A stretch of 64,000 nucleotides of DNA from Alcanivorax sp. (lineage in GTDB: Bacteria > Pseudomonadota > Gammaproteobacteria > Pseudomonadales > Alcanivoracaceae): NCBI GenBank assembly GCA_017794945.1, contig CP051239.1:2160692-2224691 (forward strand). The letters are read 5' to 3'. The translations under genes and the position numbers were made by a program. Every line of letters begins with the position of its first letter. Position 1 is the first letter of the stretch. Below are positions 32,588 through 43,000 of the stretch, piece by piece. The notes under the pieces are model-generated. The model was not told the DNA's origin. It saw only the letters and a program-made list of their open reading frames with translations, and searched no databases.

Positions 32588-35397
32588 CGGATTACAAGGC
32601 GACGCTTAATCTTCCCCACACCGACTTCCCGATGAAGGCCGGTCTGTCCCAGCGCGAACCCAAGCGCCTGGACCAATGGCAGCAGCGCGATCTGTACCGC
32701 CGGATTCGCGAAGCGTCCGCCGGACGTCCCAAGTTCATTCTTCACGATGGCCCCCCGTACGCCAACGGCGACATTCATATCGGCCACGCGGTGAACAAGA
32801 TCCTCAAGGACATCATCGTCAAGGCGCGCACCCTGGACGGCTACGATGCCCCCTATGTGCCGGGCTGGGACTGCCACGGCCTGCCCATCGAGCTGAAGGT
32901 GGAGCAGAAGGTGGGCAAGGCCGGCCACAAGGTGGACGCCGCCACCTTCCGCAAGAAGTGCCGGGAGTTCGCCGCCAAGCAGGTGGAAGGCCAGAAGCGC
33001 GACTTCCAGCGCCTGGGTGTGTTCGGTGACTGGGACAGCCCCTACCTGACCATGAACTACGACACCGAGGCGAACATCATCCGCGCGCTCGGCAAGATCG
33101 CCGCCGGCGGCCACCTCACCAAGGGCTTCAAGCCGGTGCATTGGTGCCTGGACTGCGCCTCCGCCCTGGCGGAAGCGGAAGTGGAATATCAGGACAAGCA
33201 ATCGCCGGCCATCGACGTGGCGTTCGCCGTCACCGACCCGGCGGACTTCAAAAGCCGCACCGGCGTCGAGGCCGCTTCCCCGGCCCTGGTGATCTGGACC
33301 ACCACGCCCTGGACGCTGCCCGCCAACCGGGCGGTGGCGGTGCATCCGGAGCTGGACTATGTGCTGCTCAGTGGCGAGCAGAACGGCGCCGCCGTGGCAC
33401 TGGTCGTGGCCGAGGATCTGGCGGACACCGTCAGCGAGCGCTTCGCGCTCACCGGCGCCCAGCGTTCCACGCCGTTCAAGGGTGCGGCGCTGGAACACCT
33501 CACCCTGCGCCACCCGTTCCTGGACCGCCAAGTGCCGGTGATTCTGGGCGACCACGTCACCACCGACGCCGGTACCGGCTGCGTGCACACGGCGCCGGGC
33601 CATGGTGAAGACGACTTTATCGTCGGCAAGCAGTACGGCCTGGAAGTGGACAGCCCGGTGCAGGACAACGGCCTGTTCCGTGACGACCTGCCAGTGGTTG
33701 GCGGCCTGCATGTAAGCAAGGCCAACCAGCCGGTGATCGACGCCCTCAAGGAAGGCGGCGCCCTGGTGGCGCTGGAAACCATCACCCACAGCTACCCGCA
33801 CTGCTGGCGCCACAAGACGCCGATCATTTTCCGCAGTACCGCCCAGTGGTTCATCCCCATGAGCGAGGGCGGCCTGCTGGCCCAGGCCCGCGCCGAAGTG
33901 GACAAGGTGCAGTGGTTGCCGGAGTGGGGCAAGGCGCGCATCGAAGGCATGCTGCGCGACCGTCCGGACTGGTGTATCTCCCGGCAGCGCACCTGGGGCG
34001 TGCCGATCGCCCTGTTCGTGGACCGCGCCACCTCCGAACCGCACCCGGACACCCCGCGCCTGATCGAGGAAGTGGCCAAGCGCGTGGAGCGGAACGGCAT
34101 CGACGCCTGGTTCGACCTGGAGGCCGAGGAGCTGCTCGGCGAGGACGCGGAGCGCTACACCAAGGTCACCGACATTCTGGACGTCTGGTTCGACTCCGGC
34201 GTGACCCACTACTCGGTGCTCGAGCAGCGCGACGAACTGGCGGTGCCCGCGGATCTCTATCTGGAAGGCTCCGACCAGCACCGTGGCTGGTTCCAGTCCT
34301 CGCTGCTGACCAGCACCGCGATCCGCGACGCGGCGCCCTATAAAAGCGTGCTCACCCACGGTTTCACGGTGGACGAGCAGGGCCGCAAGATGTCCAAGTC
34401 CATCGGCAACGTGATCGCCCCCCAGGAAGTGTGGAACGACCTGGGCGCGGACATCCTGCGCCTGTGGGTGGCGGCCACCGACTACCGTGGCGAAATGAGC
34501 GTGTCCAAGAACATTCTCAAACAGATGGCGGACAGCTACCGGCGTATCCGCAATACCGCCCGCTTCCTGCTCTCCAACCTGAACGGGTTCGACCCGCGGC
34601 GCGACGCGGTGGCCCCGGACGACATGATCGCCCTGGACCGCTGGGCGGTGGGCCGCGCCGATGCTCTTCAGGCGGAGCTGCGCGAGCTGTACGACGGCTA
34701 TCATTTCCATCTGGTCTATCAGCGCCTGCACAACTTCTGCGGCAACGAGTTGGGCGGCTTCTACCTGGATATCATCAAGGACCGCCAGTACACCACGCCG
34801 GCGGATTCGCTGGCGCGGCGTTCCTGCCAGACCGCGCTCTACCACATCGCCCAGGCGCTGGTGCGCTGGATGGCACCGATCCTCAGCTTCACGGCCGAGG
34901 AAATCTTCGAGTTGCTGCCCGGCGAGCGCACCGAGTCCGTGTTCCTCACCACCTGGTACGACGGACTCTTCCCGCCGGCCGCCGACGCGGACATGGATCT
35001 GGCCTTCTGGGAGCAGGTGCAGGCGGTCAAGCAGGCGGTCAACAAGGCCATTGAAGAAGCCCGCAACCGCAAGGAGCTGCGTGCCAACCTGGCCGCCGAC
35101 GCCACCCTCTACGTGGACGACCGCCTGGCCGGTCTGCTCGCTCGCCTGGGCGACGAGCTGCGTTTCGTCACCATCACCTCCACCGCCACCCTGGCGCCGC
35201 TGGCGGACGCTCCGGCGGACCTGCCGGACAGCGCCGTGGCCGGGCTTAAAGTGCGGGTGGCGCCGTCGCCGCACGACAAATGCGTGCGCTGCTGGCACCA
35301 CCGCCCGGATATCGGTGCCCATGCCGATCATCCGGAGCTGTGCGGCCGCTGTGTCACCAACCTGGAAGGTGACGGCGAGGAACGCCACTATGCGTGA
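32584..35397 (+). CDS. ileS: Isoleucine-tRNA ligase
   Basis: 937 residues, the expected length. The class I signature [16 protein letters not shown] (HIGH) is near residue 57 and KMSKS occurs in [13 protein letters not shown]. The editing domain contains the [12 protein letters not shown] segment. The C-terminal zinc site is complete: [13 protein letters not shown] and [10 protein letters not shown]. This is the eukaryote-unlike bacterial type sensitive to mupirocin in general. Start overlaps the ribF stop. lspA begins within its last codons (overlap of 8 bases), continuing the conserved ribF-ileS-lspA-fkpB-ispH unit. Confidence 0.98.
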   Translation: MTDYKATLNLPHTDFPMKAGLSQREPKRLDQWQQRDLYRRIREASAGRPKFILHDGPPYANGDIHIGHAVNKILKDIIVKARTLDGYDAPYVPGWDCHGLPIELKVEQKVGKAGHKVDAATFRKKCREFAAKQVEGQKRDFQRLGVFGDWDSPYLTMNYDTEANIIRALGKIAAGGHLTKGFKPVHWCLDCASALAEAEVEYQDKQSPAIDVAFAVTDPADFKSRTGVEAASPALVIWTTTPWTLPANRAVAVHPELDYVLLSGEQNGAAVALVVAEDLADTVSERFALTGAQRSTPFKGAALEHLTLRHPFLDRQVPVILGDHVTTDAGTGCVHTAPGHGEDDFIVGKQYGLEVDSPVQDNGLFRDDLPVVGGLHVSKANQPVIDALKEGGALVALETITHSYPHCWRHKTPIIFRSTAQWFIPMSEGGLLAQARAEVDKVQWLPEWGKARIEGMLRDRPDWCISRQRTWGVPIALFVDRATSEPHPDTPRLIEEVAKRVERNGIDAWFDLEAEELLGEDAERYTKVTDILDVWFDSGVTHYSVLEQRDELAVPADLYLEGSDQHRGWFQSSLLTSTAIRDAAPYKSVLTHGFTVDEQGRKMSKSIGNVIAPQEVWNDLGADILRLWVAATDYRGEMSVSKNILKQMADSYRRIRNTARFLLSNLNGFDPRRDAVAPDDMIALDRWAVGRADALQAELRELYDGYHFHLVYQRLHNFCGNELGGFYLDIIKDRQYTTPADSLARRSCQTALYHIAQALVRWMAPILSFTAEEIFELLPGERTESVFLTTWYDGLFPPAADADMDLAFWEQVQAVKQAVNKAIEEARNRKELRANLAADATLYVDDRLAGLLARLGDELRFVTITSTATLAPLADAPADLPDSAVAGLKVRVAPSPHDKCVRCWHHRPDIGAHADHPELCGRCVTNLEGDGEERHYA

Positions 35398-35884
35398 GCA
35401 ACAGGCTTCCTGGGGCCAGTTGGCCTGGCTGTGGCTCACCGGCCTGGTGATCGTGCTGGATCAGATCAGCAAGCACTGGGTGGTGGCCCGTTTCGACCTC
35501 TATGAGCGGCTGGACGTGCTGCCGTTCTTTAATCTGACATTGGCCTACAACTCCGGGGCCGCGTTCAGCTTTCTGGCCGGCGCCGGCGGCTGGCAACGCT
35601 GGTTTTTCGCCGCCGTGGCGGTGATCGCCGTGGTGCTGATCCTGGGCTGGATGCGCAAACTGCGCGAGGAGCGCATGCAAGGCGCCGCGCTGGCGCTGAT
35701 TCTCGGCGGCGCCGTCGGCAACCTCTACGACCGGGTGGTGCTCGGTCACGTGGTCGACTTCCTCGATTTCTATTGGGGCGATTACCACTTCCCGGCCTTT
35801 AATATCGCCGATACCGCCATCACCATTGGGGCAGCGTTAATCATTCTCGACATGCTGCTGGGAGGCCGTCGCGGCCATGACTGA
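35390..35884 (+). CDS. lspA: Lipoprotein signal peptidase II
   Basis: 164 residues with four membrane helices. The catalytic aspartates are D123 ([12 protein letters not shown]) and D141 ([11 protein letters not shown]), and the conserved LDQISKHW and [11 protein letters not shown] boxes are present. It cleaves prolipoproteins at the lipobox cysteine in the inner membrane. The ATG at 35390 lies inside the end of ileS, and the 3' end overlaps fkpB by 8 bases, so translation is coupled on both sides. Confidence 0.97.
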   Translation: MREQQASWGQLAWLWLTGLVIVLDQISKHWVVARFDLYERLDVLPFFNLTLAYNSGAAFSFLAGAGGWQRWFFAAVAVIAVVLILGWMRKLREERMQGAALALILGGAVGNLYDRVVLGHVVDFLDFYWGDYHFPAFNIADTAITIGAALIILDMLLGGRRGHD

Positions 35885-36344
35885 CACCTTGCGCGCGGGT
35901 CCGCAGACCCGCATCACCCTGCATTTCGCCGTGCGCCTGATGGACGGCACCGAAATGGACAGCACCTACGGCGGCGAGCCGGCGGCCTTCTCCTGGGGCG
36001 ACGAGTCCCTGCTGCCCGGTTTCGAGCGCGCCATCCTCGGCCTTAAGGCCGGCGACAAACGCAGCGTGTTCATCGACGCCGTCTCCGGCTTCGGTGAATA
36101 CAACGAACAGAACCGGCAGCACTTCAAGCGCGGCACCTTCAGTGCCGACGAGGTGGAAGTGGGCACGGTGATGAACTTCGCCGACGCGGCCGGCGCCGAG
36201 CTGCCCGGCGTGATCGCCGAGCTGGACGACGACTGGGTCACCGTGGACTTCAACCATCCGCTGGCCGGCCGCGACCTCACCTTCGAGGTGGAGATCATCA
36301 ACGTCGAGCACGACGCCCCGGAGCAGGCCGTCCGCCTGAACTGA
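35877..36344 (+). CDS. fkpB: FKBP-type peptidyl-prolyl cis-trans isomerase
   Basis: 155 residues, SlpA/FkpB-like. The FKBP domain (ITLHFAVRLMDGTEMDSTYGGEPAAFSWGDESLLPGFERAILGLKAGDKR) contains an inserted chaperone flap (about 75-130) as in the SlyD/FkpB group. No C-terminal His/Cys metal tail exists, so it is not SlyD. It probably helps fold proteins in the cytoplasm. Location between lspA and ispH is conserved across gammaproteobacteria. Confidence 0.94.
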   Translation: MTDTLRAGPQTRITLHFAVRLMDGTEMDSTYGGEPAAFSWGDESLLPGFERAILGLKAGDKRSVFIDAVSGFGEYNEQNRQHFKRGTFSADEVEVGTVMNFADAAGAELPGVIAELDDDWVTVDFNHPLAGRDLTFEVEIINVEHDAPEQAVRLN

Positions 36345-36364
36345 CGGTTCGAGGGAGCGGGTCT

Positions 36365-36488
36365 TGTGGGAGCGGGCCCAGCCCGCGAAAGGGCGCGAAG
36401 CGCCCGGCAAAGGCAGGCCCGCAAAACCGTCTCTGGTATCCCGCCGGCCGGCTTTGCCGGCCTTTCGCGGGCCGGTCCCGCTCCCACA
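36365..36488. repeat. REP doublet (REPIN-like element)
   Basis: Two inverted 28-base arms, 36365-36392 and 36461-36488, match at 26 of 28 positions; each starts TGTGGGAGCGGG and ends CCCGCGAAAGG. This is the wording of the common Pseudomonas REP family. The arms enclose smaller hairpins (GGGCGCGAAGCGCCC at 36391-36405; GCCGGC pairs near 36443-36460). It fills the gap between fkpB and ispH. Such elements are mobilised in trans by RAYT (TnpA-REP) proteins; no such gene is in the window. Confidence 0.8.
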
Positions 36489-36563
36489 GTCCGCTCCTAC
36501 CGGAGCTAGTCGACCACCGCCGGTGGCGCGTATACTCAGGGTACATTTAAAGCAGGTTCTGAT

Positions 36564-37499
36564 ATGCAAATCCGTCTCGCCAATCCCCGTGGCTTCTGCG
36601 CCGGCGTCGATCGGGCCATCGATATCGTCAATCGGGCCCTGGACGTGTTCGGGCCGCCGGTCTATGTGCGCCACGAAGTGGTCCACAACCGCTACGTGGT
36701 GGACGGTTTGCGCGAGCGCGGCGCGGTGTTCGTCGACGAACTGGAAGAAGTGCCCGACGACGCGATCGTCATCTTCAGCGCCCACGGCGTCTCCAAAGCG
36801 GTGCAGCAAGAGGCGGAACAGCGGGCTCTGCAGGTGTTCGACGCCACCTGCCCGCTGGTCACCAAGGTGCACATGGAGGTGATCCGCTACGCCCAGGAGG
36901 GCCGCGAGGCGATTCTGATCGGCCACCAGGGCCACCCGGAAGTGGAAGGCACCATGGGCCAGTACGACACCAGCAAGGGCGGGCGCATGTACCTGGTGGA
37001 AGACGAGGCCGACGTGGCCCGCCTGGAAGTCACCGACCCGGACAATCTGGCGTTCGTCACCCAGACCACCCTGAGCGTGGACGACACCGCCCGCATCATT
37101 GATGCTCTTCGACAGCGCTTCCCCAATATCCTCGGCCCCAAGCGCGAGGACATTTGCTACGCCACCACCAACCGCCAGGACGCGGTGCGCCAACTGGCCC
37201 TGGAGTGCCAACTGGTGCTGGTGGTGGGATCGGTGAACAGTTCCAACTCCAACCGCCTGCGCGAGCTGGCCGAACGCTGCGGCACCCCGGCCCATCTGCT
37301 CGACGACCCGGCCATGATCGACCCGGCCTGGCTCAAGGGTAAGAAGGCCGTGGGCGTCACCGCCGGCGCCAGTGCCCCCGAGGAACTGGTCCACCAGGTG
37401 ATCGCCCGCCTGCGCGAGCTGGGCGGCGAAGACGCCCACGAGATCCCCGGCCGCGAAGAGAATATCCGCTTTTCCATGCCCCGCGCCCTGCGCGCCTGA
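36564..37499 (+). CDS. ispH: 4-hydroxy-3-methylbut-2-enyl diphosphate reductase
   Basis: 311 residues. The three iron-sulfur cysteines are C12 ([13 protein letters not shown]), C96 (FDATCPLV) and C198 ([11 protein letters not shown]), and the conserved HPEVEGT segment is present. IspH makes IPP and DMAPP in the last step of the MEP pathway, supplying IspB. A REP doublet separates it from fkpB, so it may have its own promoter around 36490-36560. A GC-rich stem without T-run follows at 37532-37551. Confidence 0.97.
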   Translation: MQIRLANPRGFCAGVDRAIDIVNRALDVFGPPVYVRHEVVHNRYVVDGLRERGAVFVDELEEVPDDAIVIFSAHGVSKAVQQEAEQRALQVFDATCPLVTKVHMEVIRYAQEGREAILIGHQGHPEVEGTMGQYDTSKGGRMYLVEDEADVARLEVTDPDNLAFVTQTTLSVDDTARIIDALRQRFPNILGPKREDICYATTNRQDAVRQLALECQLVLVVGSVNSSNSNRLRELAERCGTPAHLLDDPAMIDPAWLKGKKAVGVTAGASAPEELVHQVIARLRELGGEDAHEIPGREENIRFSMPRALRA

Positions 37500-37691
37500 G
37501 CCCCACGCCTCCTCCGTGAAACCACCCCGCCCCGCCCGCCAGGGCGGGCGGCTCCAGCTGTGTTGTACGGCGTCCTGCCCGCACAAAATGCTGACTCTAT
37601 AGCTAATGAAAAAGTGCGAATAGCATCACAGTCTATCTTCGTAAAAATTCCCGCTTATCAACCGCTTATGCCGTTTATTGCCGCCAAGTGA

Positions 37692-37737
37692 CCGCTCGTC
37701 TAAGTCTCGTTGTCGACGGTTTTACAATTGCTAGAGT
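37692..37737 (+). promoter_or_regulatory. Promoter of the minor-pilin operon with AlgR-like box
   Basis: TTGTCG (37710-37715), 16 bases, TAGAGT (37732-37737). Ten bases upstream of the -35 is CCGCTCGTC (37692-37700), which differs at one position from the AlgR site CCGTTCGTC as I recall it. In P. aeruginosa AlgR activates the fimU-pilE operon. The AT-rich 37580-37690 stretch before it holds no gene. Confidence 0.45.
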
Positions 37738-37767
37738 GTGCTCTCCGGAATCAGATTGGAGTGCGCC

Positions 37768-38244
37768 GTGGTGGCTGACGCCCGGTTCAAAAACAAGGGC
37801 TTCACCCTTATTGAATTGATGATCGGCATTGCCGTCGCCGGGGTTTTGCTCGCCCTGGCGGTGCCGTCTTTCCAGAACCTGACGGCGAATAACGCCTTGA
37901 GAAGTTCCTCCGCTGATCTGATCACCGCCATCAATACGGCGCGCGCGCAGGCGGTCAACCTGCGCGTCGACGTCGTTCTGGAAGAAACCGGCTCTTCCTG
38001 GACGGATGGCTGGCGGGTTAAGTACGGCGCCGGAACCACGGAAACGGATCAGACCTTCTCCCCCTCCGGCGGCGTCACCGTGACTCAGACCAGTGGCAGT
38101 GGGGCACTGACGTTCACTCCTTCGGGCATGATGAGCGCCGGCGCCACTTTCGAAATCTGCGATGACCGCACCAACGAGACGGGCCGGCAGATCAAAGTCG
38201 GGCTCTTTGGCACCGTCGAAAACACGGCGATTACATGCAGCTAG
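37768..38244 (+). CDS. fimU: Type IV pilus minor pilin, FimU/GspH type
   Basis: 158 residues from the GTG at 37768, supported by TTGGAG 6 bases upstream; other GTG codons exist at 37738 and 37771. A type III signal precedes NKGFTLIELMIGIAVAGVLLALAVPSF, with cleavage between G and F by PilD, methylation of F and E5 conserved. The C-terminal half fits the GspH/FimU globular domain with a Cys pair (EICDDR and ITCS). It is first in the minor pilin operon and by order corresponds to FimU, a minor pilin that primes pilus assembly. Confidence 0.88.
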   Translation: MVADARFKNKGFTLIELMIGIAVAGVLLALAVPSFQNLTANNALRSSSADLITAINTARAQAVNLRVDVVLEETGSSWTDGWRVKYGAGTTETDQTFSPSGGVTVTQTSGSGALTFTPSGMMSAGATFEICDDRTNETGRQIKVGLFGTVENTAITCS

Positions 38245-38252
38245 GAACCAGG

Positions 38253-38777
38253 ATGAAAGCGAACGCGAAACGCCAGAGCGGCGTCGGTATGGTCGAAATC
38301 CTCATCGCGCTGCTGGTGCTGGCCATCGGGGTACTCGGTTACGCGGGTTTGCAGCTTAACGCGCTGAAAAGCTCGGAGGAGGCGCATTTGCGGGCCACGG
38401 CGACCTTTATTGCCCGCGACGCCCTGGAGCGTATTCTGGCCAACCCGGGCTCCCGGGCTGAGTACCTGGACAGCGATAGTTGGAATGAGGACGCCTCCGA
38501 TGCCGGTGGCGCGCCGGATAATCAGAATGCCTGTGTCAGCCAGGCGTGTTCTTCCGCCGATATGGCCGACTGGGATATCGAGATGCTTACCTGGCAGGCC
38601 GCCAACACCATGCCGGCCGGTCGGATCGTGGTGAGCCCGTGCACCATGACCGGGGCGACCTCCAGCTGTGTGATCGTCGCCTGGAACGACCAGGCGCCGG
38701 CGGACTGCCTTGATGAAGACGATGGCGTGGCATCCGGTGAAGAAACCGAGTGCGTGGTCATGGAGGTCACCCGATGA
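38253..38777 (+). CDS. pilV: Type IV pilus modification/minor pilin PilV
   Basis: 174 residues from the ATG at 38253, preceded by AGGAACCAGG. The prepilin region QSGVGMVEILIALLVLAIGVLGYAGLQL is the PilV type, in which Phe at +1 is replaced and E5 is kept. The rest carries five Cys (CVSQACSS, PCTM, SCVIV, DCLDEDD, ECVVMEV), which probably form disulfides. A long acidic segment DCLDEDDGVASGEETEC is notable. The stop overlaps pilW (ATGA). Confidence 0.88.
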   Translation: MKANAKRQSGVGMVEILIALLVLAIGVLGYAGLQLNALKSSEEAHLRATATFIARDALERILANPGSRAEYLDSDSWNEDASDAGGAPDNQNACVSQACSSADMADWDIEMLTWQAANTMPAGRIVVSPCTMTGATSSCVIVAWNDQAPADCLDEDDGVASGEETECVVMEVTR

Positions 38778-39538
38778 AAATGAGTCGTTACCAAGCGGGC
38801 TTCAGCCTCGTCGAACTCATGGTCGCCATGGCGCTCGGTCTTCTGATTACCGGTGCCGCCCTGTCGCTTTTCAGCACCAACCAGAGAATGTTTCAACTCC
38901 AGCAAGGGGAGTCCGAGCTTCAAGAGCAAGGCTATCTGGCGATGCGGTTTATCGTCGAGGACGTCCGCATAGCGGGCTTTCATGACCTTTCCGTGGGCGC
39001 CGCGCCGTCTCCGGTCATCAATGCCTCATCCCCGTCCATTCCCGCGTCCTCCGACGGCGGCAACAACGGCAACGACCGCATGACGATCAGCTATCACGGC
39101 TTCAGGGATTGCGAAGGCAACCCCTCCGCCTCCACGTCCCGCCGGGAGATCATCAACACCTACTGGGTCGATGATGACGGGCAACTGAAGTGCCGGGGCA
39201 ACCAGGCCGTGCCTCTGACCTCCGGGGTCACACTGCTTGCCGGTGTGGAAAGTTTCCAGGTTCTGTACGGCATGGATACCACCCCATACGACCAGATCGC
39301 TTTTGCCAGCCAGTATGTGCCCGCCGATCAGCTTTCCACGCACTTCGCCAGCGATCACCTGGTGCTGTCCCTCAAGATCGGCATATTGCTTAAGAACAGC
39401 GCCCCGGCAATCGGCAGTGGCCCCGAGAAAAGTTTTTACGTGTTGGATACCAGTAAAGAGGTTGATACCAGCCAGTCACTGTTCCAGCAGTTTTCCACCA
39501 CCGTAACCTTGCGCAATTACCCTTGGAGTCAAATCTGA
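38774..39538 (+). CDS. pilW: Type IV pilus minor pilin PilW
   Basis: 254 residues from the ATG at 38774 overlapping the pilV stop. Prepilin motif QAGFSLVELMVAMALGLLITGAALSLF with G-F cleavage and E5. The length and the pattern QRMFQLQQGESELQEQGYLAMRFIVEDVRIAGF are typical of PilW. PilW with PilV, PilX and FimU forms the priming complex that presents PilY1 at the tip. The pilX start overlaps its stop. Confidence 0.9.
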   Translation: MKMSRYQAGFSLVELMVAMALGLLITGAALSLFSTNQRMFQLQQGESELQEQGYLAMRFIVEDVRIAGFHDLSVGAAPSPVINASSPSIPASSDGGNNGNDRMTISYHGFRDCEGNPSASTSRREIINTYWVDDDGQLKCRGNQAVPLTSGVTLLAGVESFQVLYGMDTTPYDQIAFASQYVPADQLSTHFASDHLVLSLKIGILLKNSAPAIGSGPEKSFYVLDTSKEVDTSQSLFQQFSTTVTLRNYPWSQI

Positions 39539-40071
39539 TGAACGGCACGCCTTTGCGTCACAAAAACCAAAGAGGGGTGGCCTTGTTGATTGCGCTGTTC
39601 GTGCTGGTGATTGTCTCGGTGATGGGCATCACGGCCATGAAGACCAGTATGTTCAGCGCCAAGATCGCCACAGGTACGCAGGTCGACGCGATGGCCTTCG
39701 AGGGCGCGGAATCGGCGATTACGTCCACGTACCTTGAGTTTGTGAATAACGACGACGTGATGCAGACACTGCTCCTGGGCAGCAAGATAAGCCGCTGTAT
39801 CACGATGAGCGATCAGACCATCGAGGGCGATTGCCAGGACGGCCAGACACTGGATTCAAGAGGGCTGGTTGTTTCCGAGTCACACAGCAAGGTGAATGGT
39901 TACGCCGCGATCGACGGTTATCAAGTCGGTAGTAGTGGCGGCGGCGCACAACTGGTGGAGTACAAGATCGGCATCCTTGGTGAGAGTGAACTGCCGGATC
40001 TCGGGGTTGAAAATCACCATATGCAAGAAGCTCTGAAGCGGGCATTGAAGCCGGCTTCGGATATTGAATGA
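39538..40071 (+). CDS. pilX: Type IV pilus assembly protein PilX
   Basis: 177 residues from the ATG at 39538 (TTGGAG upstream, overlap with the pilW stop as TGATG). The N-terminus NQRGVALLIALFVLVIVSVMGITAMK has the PilX form of the signal, with VALL in place of FTLIE; the glutamate at +5 is absent as in other PilX proteins. PilX is required for pilus priming and attachment of PilY1. The following gene starts 24 bases downstream. Confidence 0.88.
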   Translation: MNGTPLRHKNQRGVALLIALFVLVIVSVMGITAMKTSMFSAKIATGTQVDAMAFEGAESAITSTYLEFVNNDDVMQTLLLGSKISRCITMSDQTIEGDCQDGQTLDSRGLVVSESHSKVNGYAAIDGYQVGSSGGGAQLVEYKIGILGESELPDLGVENHHMQEALKRALKPASDIE

Positions 40072-40095
40072 GGATCGGGGTGAGAGGAGATAGCC

Positions 40096-43000
40096 ATGCG
40101 TGATCTTATTATCAAAGCGTCGCTGTTGTGGGCCGTGATGCTGCTCGCTCCGACGTCCTTATACGCCGACGACACGGAGATATTTTTTGCGCGTGCCAAC
40201 GCCGACGACTCTCAGAATCGCAACATCGCCAATGTAATGATCCTGCTGGATACGTCCGGGAGTATGCGGAACTGCGAGCGCTCGGATGGCGCCAACTGGT
40301 GCAATGACGAAGAGAACCGGCGAATTGCCATGCTGGTCCGCGCATTCAACATAATGATTGATGATATTCCGGAGGATGTGCGTGTCGGCATCAGCCGTTT
40401 CCGTCGTGGTGAAACCGACGGTGGCCACGTTATGGTGCCCGTAATTGAAACGACGCCCAATAATAGAAGTTTGCTAAAGCGAAAAGTGGCCGAGCTCAAC
40501 TCCAATGGCCAGTCCGGCGGCGACCCTGAAGGCGGCACGCCTACCTCGGAAGCCTATTACGAAATTTACCGCTATATGATGGGTTTAAGTCCGGTGTATG
40601 GCGATTACAGCGGTAGTACTCGGGACGCGGATCCTCAGATATGTCTTCGACAGCAGGTCGACGAGACATGCACCGACGTCCCGGTCTATGAATGGCAACG
40701 CGTTGATTATTGTGACCGCCGTTTCAACAACTGCGAGCGCTTTCGCGGGCAGTACTATTTGTATACACAGACGCGTACGGAGAAGCAGTGCTCCAGCGAG
40801 ACCACCTGTATCGAGTCCGCGGATATCGTAGACGCCAATGGCAACTATGTCTCTCCGATGAACCTGGAAAACCAATGCGAATCCAACCACGTTATTGTTA
40901 TGACTGACGGCGCCCCCAGCTCCGGTAGTGATAATCTCGGATGGGACTGCTCTGATCGAGGTTCGATATCGGGGAGCTATGAATGCCAGAGACTGATCGC
41001 CGGTGCCCTGAAAAGTGACCAGAACCCGAAAGGCCGGAAGGTGCTAACTTCCAATATCGGTCTCTATATGGGTAGCTATGAGCAGCGTATGTCAGGCGTA
41101 TCCGCGGCCGGCGGTGGCGCAACCTATAACGCTGATTCCGCGGACGCGCTTGCACAAGCGTTTATCGATCAGCTCAAGCTCATCGACGAGGAGTCCAAGG
41201 CCATCACCTCACCGGGTGTCGCGGTTAACCAGATGAACCGGCTTGAGCATCTGGATCAGCTTTATTACTCCGTATTCAAGCCGCGCAAAAGCTCCGTCTG
41301 GGAAGGCAACCTGAAGCGCTATCGACTGGACGGAACAGTGATTCGCGATGTCAATGGTGCCGATGCCGTTGATTCAGATACAGGTTATTTCAGTAACTTT
41401 TCAAAAAGCTGGTGGTCGCCCGAGACCGATGGCTTTGACGCTACCGAAGGTGGGGCACGGAGCCAGCTTTCCAATCGCAAACTTTTTGTCACCGACTCCA
41501 CCGGCAGTCTCAGTGAGCTGACGCAGGCGGAAGTAAACGATGACAACATCACCACCGACGCCAGCTTCGGTATCCCTGCGGATACTGATAACGACGAACT
41601 TGACTCCAAAGAAGAGGTGTATGCGGCGCTCAAGACACTTTGGGCGGACCCGCTCCATAGTGTGCCGTTGTTAGTGAACTACGAAGGCGGTGATGCTGAC
41701 GACGCCTCTTCTCAGACCAATTACATTTTTGTTTCCACTAACGGTGGCATGCTGCATGCCATTGATCCGGAAGACGGCTCGGAAAAGTTCACCTTTATGC
41801 CCGATCAGTTCGTTAAGAAGGCGTACGACTTTGTCAGTGAGCCGCCGTTGCAGCCGGGCAACATACGCAAGCCCTATGGTCTCGACGGTTCCTGGATCGC
41901 GTGGCGCCGGCCGGAAATCAATGGCAATGGCGAGAGGACCGGTGATGCCGCCAACGTCTATATTTATGGTGGCATGCGCCGTGGCGGCGACACCTATTTC
42001 GGACTGGATGTAAGCAGTATAGACAGCCCGAGCATGATGTGGCAGATCGATGGTGGTTATGACGGCAATCCGGATTCCGGCTTTAATCTGCTGGGGCAAA
42101 CCTGGTCCACGCCTACGTTGACTCAGGTTAAGATCGGCGGCACCCGTAAGCCGGTGTTGGTGTTTGGTGGTGGCTACAGCCCCGAGGATCATGACACGGC
42201 CGGTGAAAGAAGCAGCGAGGACGACATCGGTCGAGCGGTGTTCATGGTGGACGCGCTTACCGGAGAGCTGGTGTGGTCCGCCAGCAAGGCGGCCAGCAAC
42301 GCCGGCCAGGCGCATACTTCGGTGGGTAGCATGGACTGGGCGGTGCCCGGCGGCGTCTCGGTGGTGGATCTCGATTTCGACGGTTTTGCCGACTACCTGT
42401 ATTTTGCGGACCTCGGCGGTCAGGTGTTCCGCGCCAATCTGGACAATGGCAATGACGGCGCGAGCGGTTTGGTTACGGGGGTGACACGTCTGGCCGCCTT
42501 GGGTGGTACTGGTACCGCGAACCACCGTCGTTTTTATGAAGCCCCCGCGGTAGGTTATAAATCCCAGGGCGGCGCGGAGGCCCTTTACGTGCTGATTGGA
42601 TCGGGTTACCGGGCCCACCCGCTAGACGAGGGGACCGACGAAGCGATTTTCTCGATTCGCGATGAAGGCTTCCGCCAGACCGGCGGTGAAGACGGACCTA
42701 TCACTTACTCGGACCTGAGGTTGGCGGGTTCTGAGCCCGACGGCGAGGACAAGGGTTGGTATCACGAGTTCTCCCGTGACGGTGAGAAAGTGCTGTCGTC
42801 CCCGGTGATTTTCGATAACACCGTGCTTTTCACAACATACGCACCGGGCGGCGAAGATCTCGATGATGACCCCTGTGTGGTTCGCTACGGCGAAGCCTAC
42901 TTGTACGCGGCGGATATGGTGACAGGGCAGCCACCGGCCGATAGCGATAACAACAGTTTCGACGACAATACCGTCATTAAGGATATTGATTGGGATGGTG

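Noticed and set aside
32476..35439. 987-codon minus-strand frame opposite ileS
   Set aside because: Composition is that of the antisense of a GC-rich gene (rich in His, Gln, Val, Arg), and the + strand ileS is certain.
37532..37551. CCGCCCGCC-AG-GGCGGGCGG stem after ispH as terminator
   Set aside because: Loop of two bases and no T-run on either strand; may be only local GC-rich symmetry.
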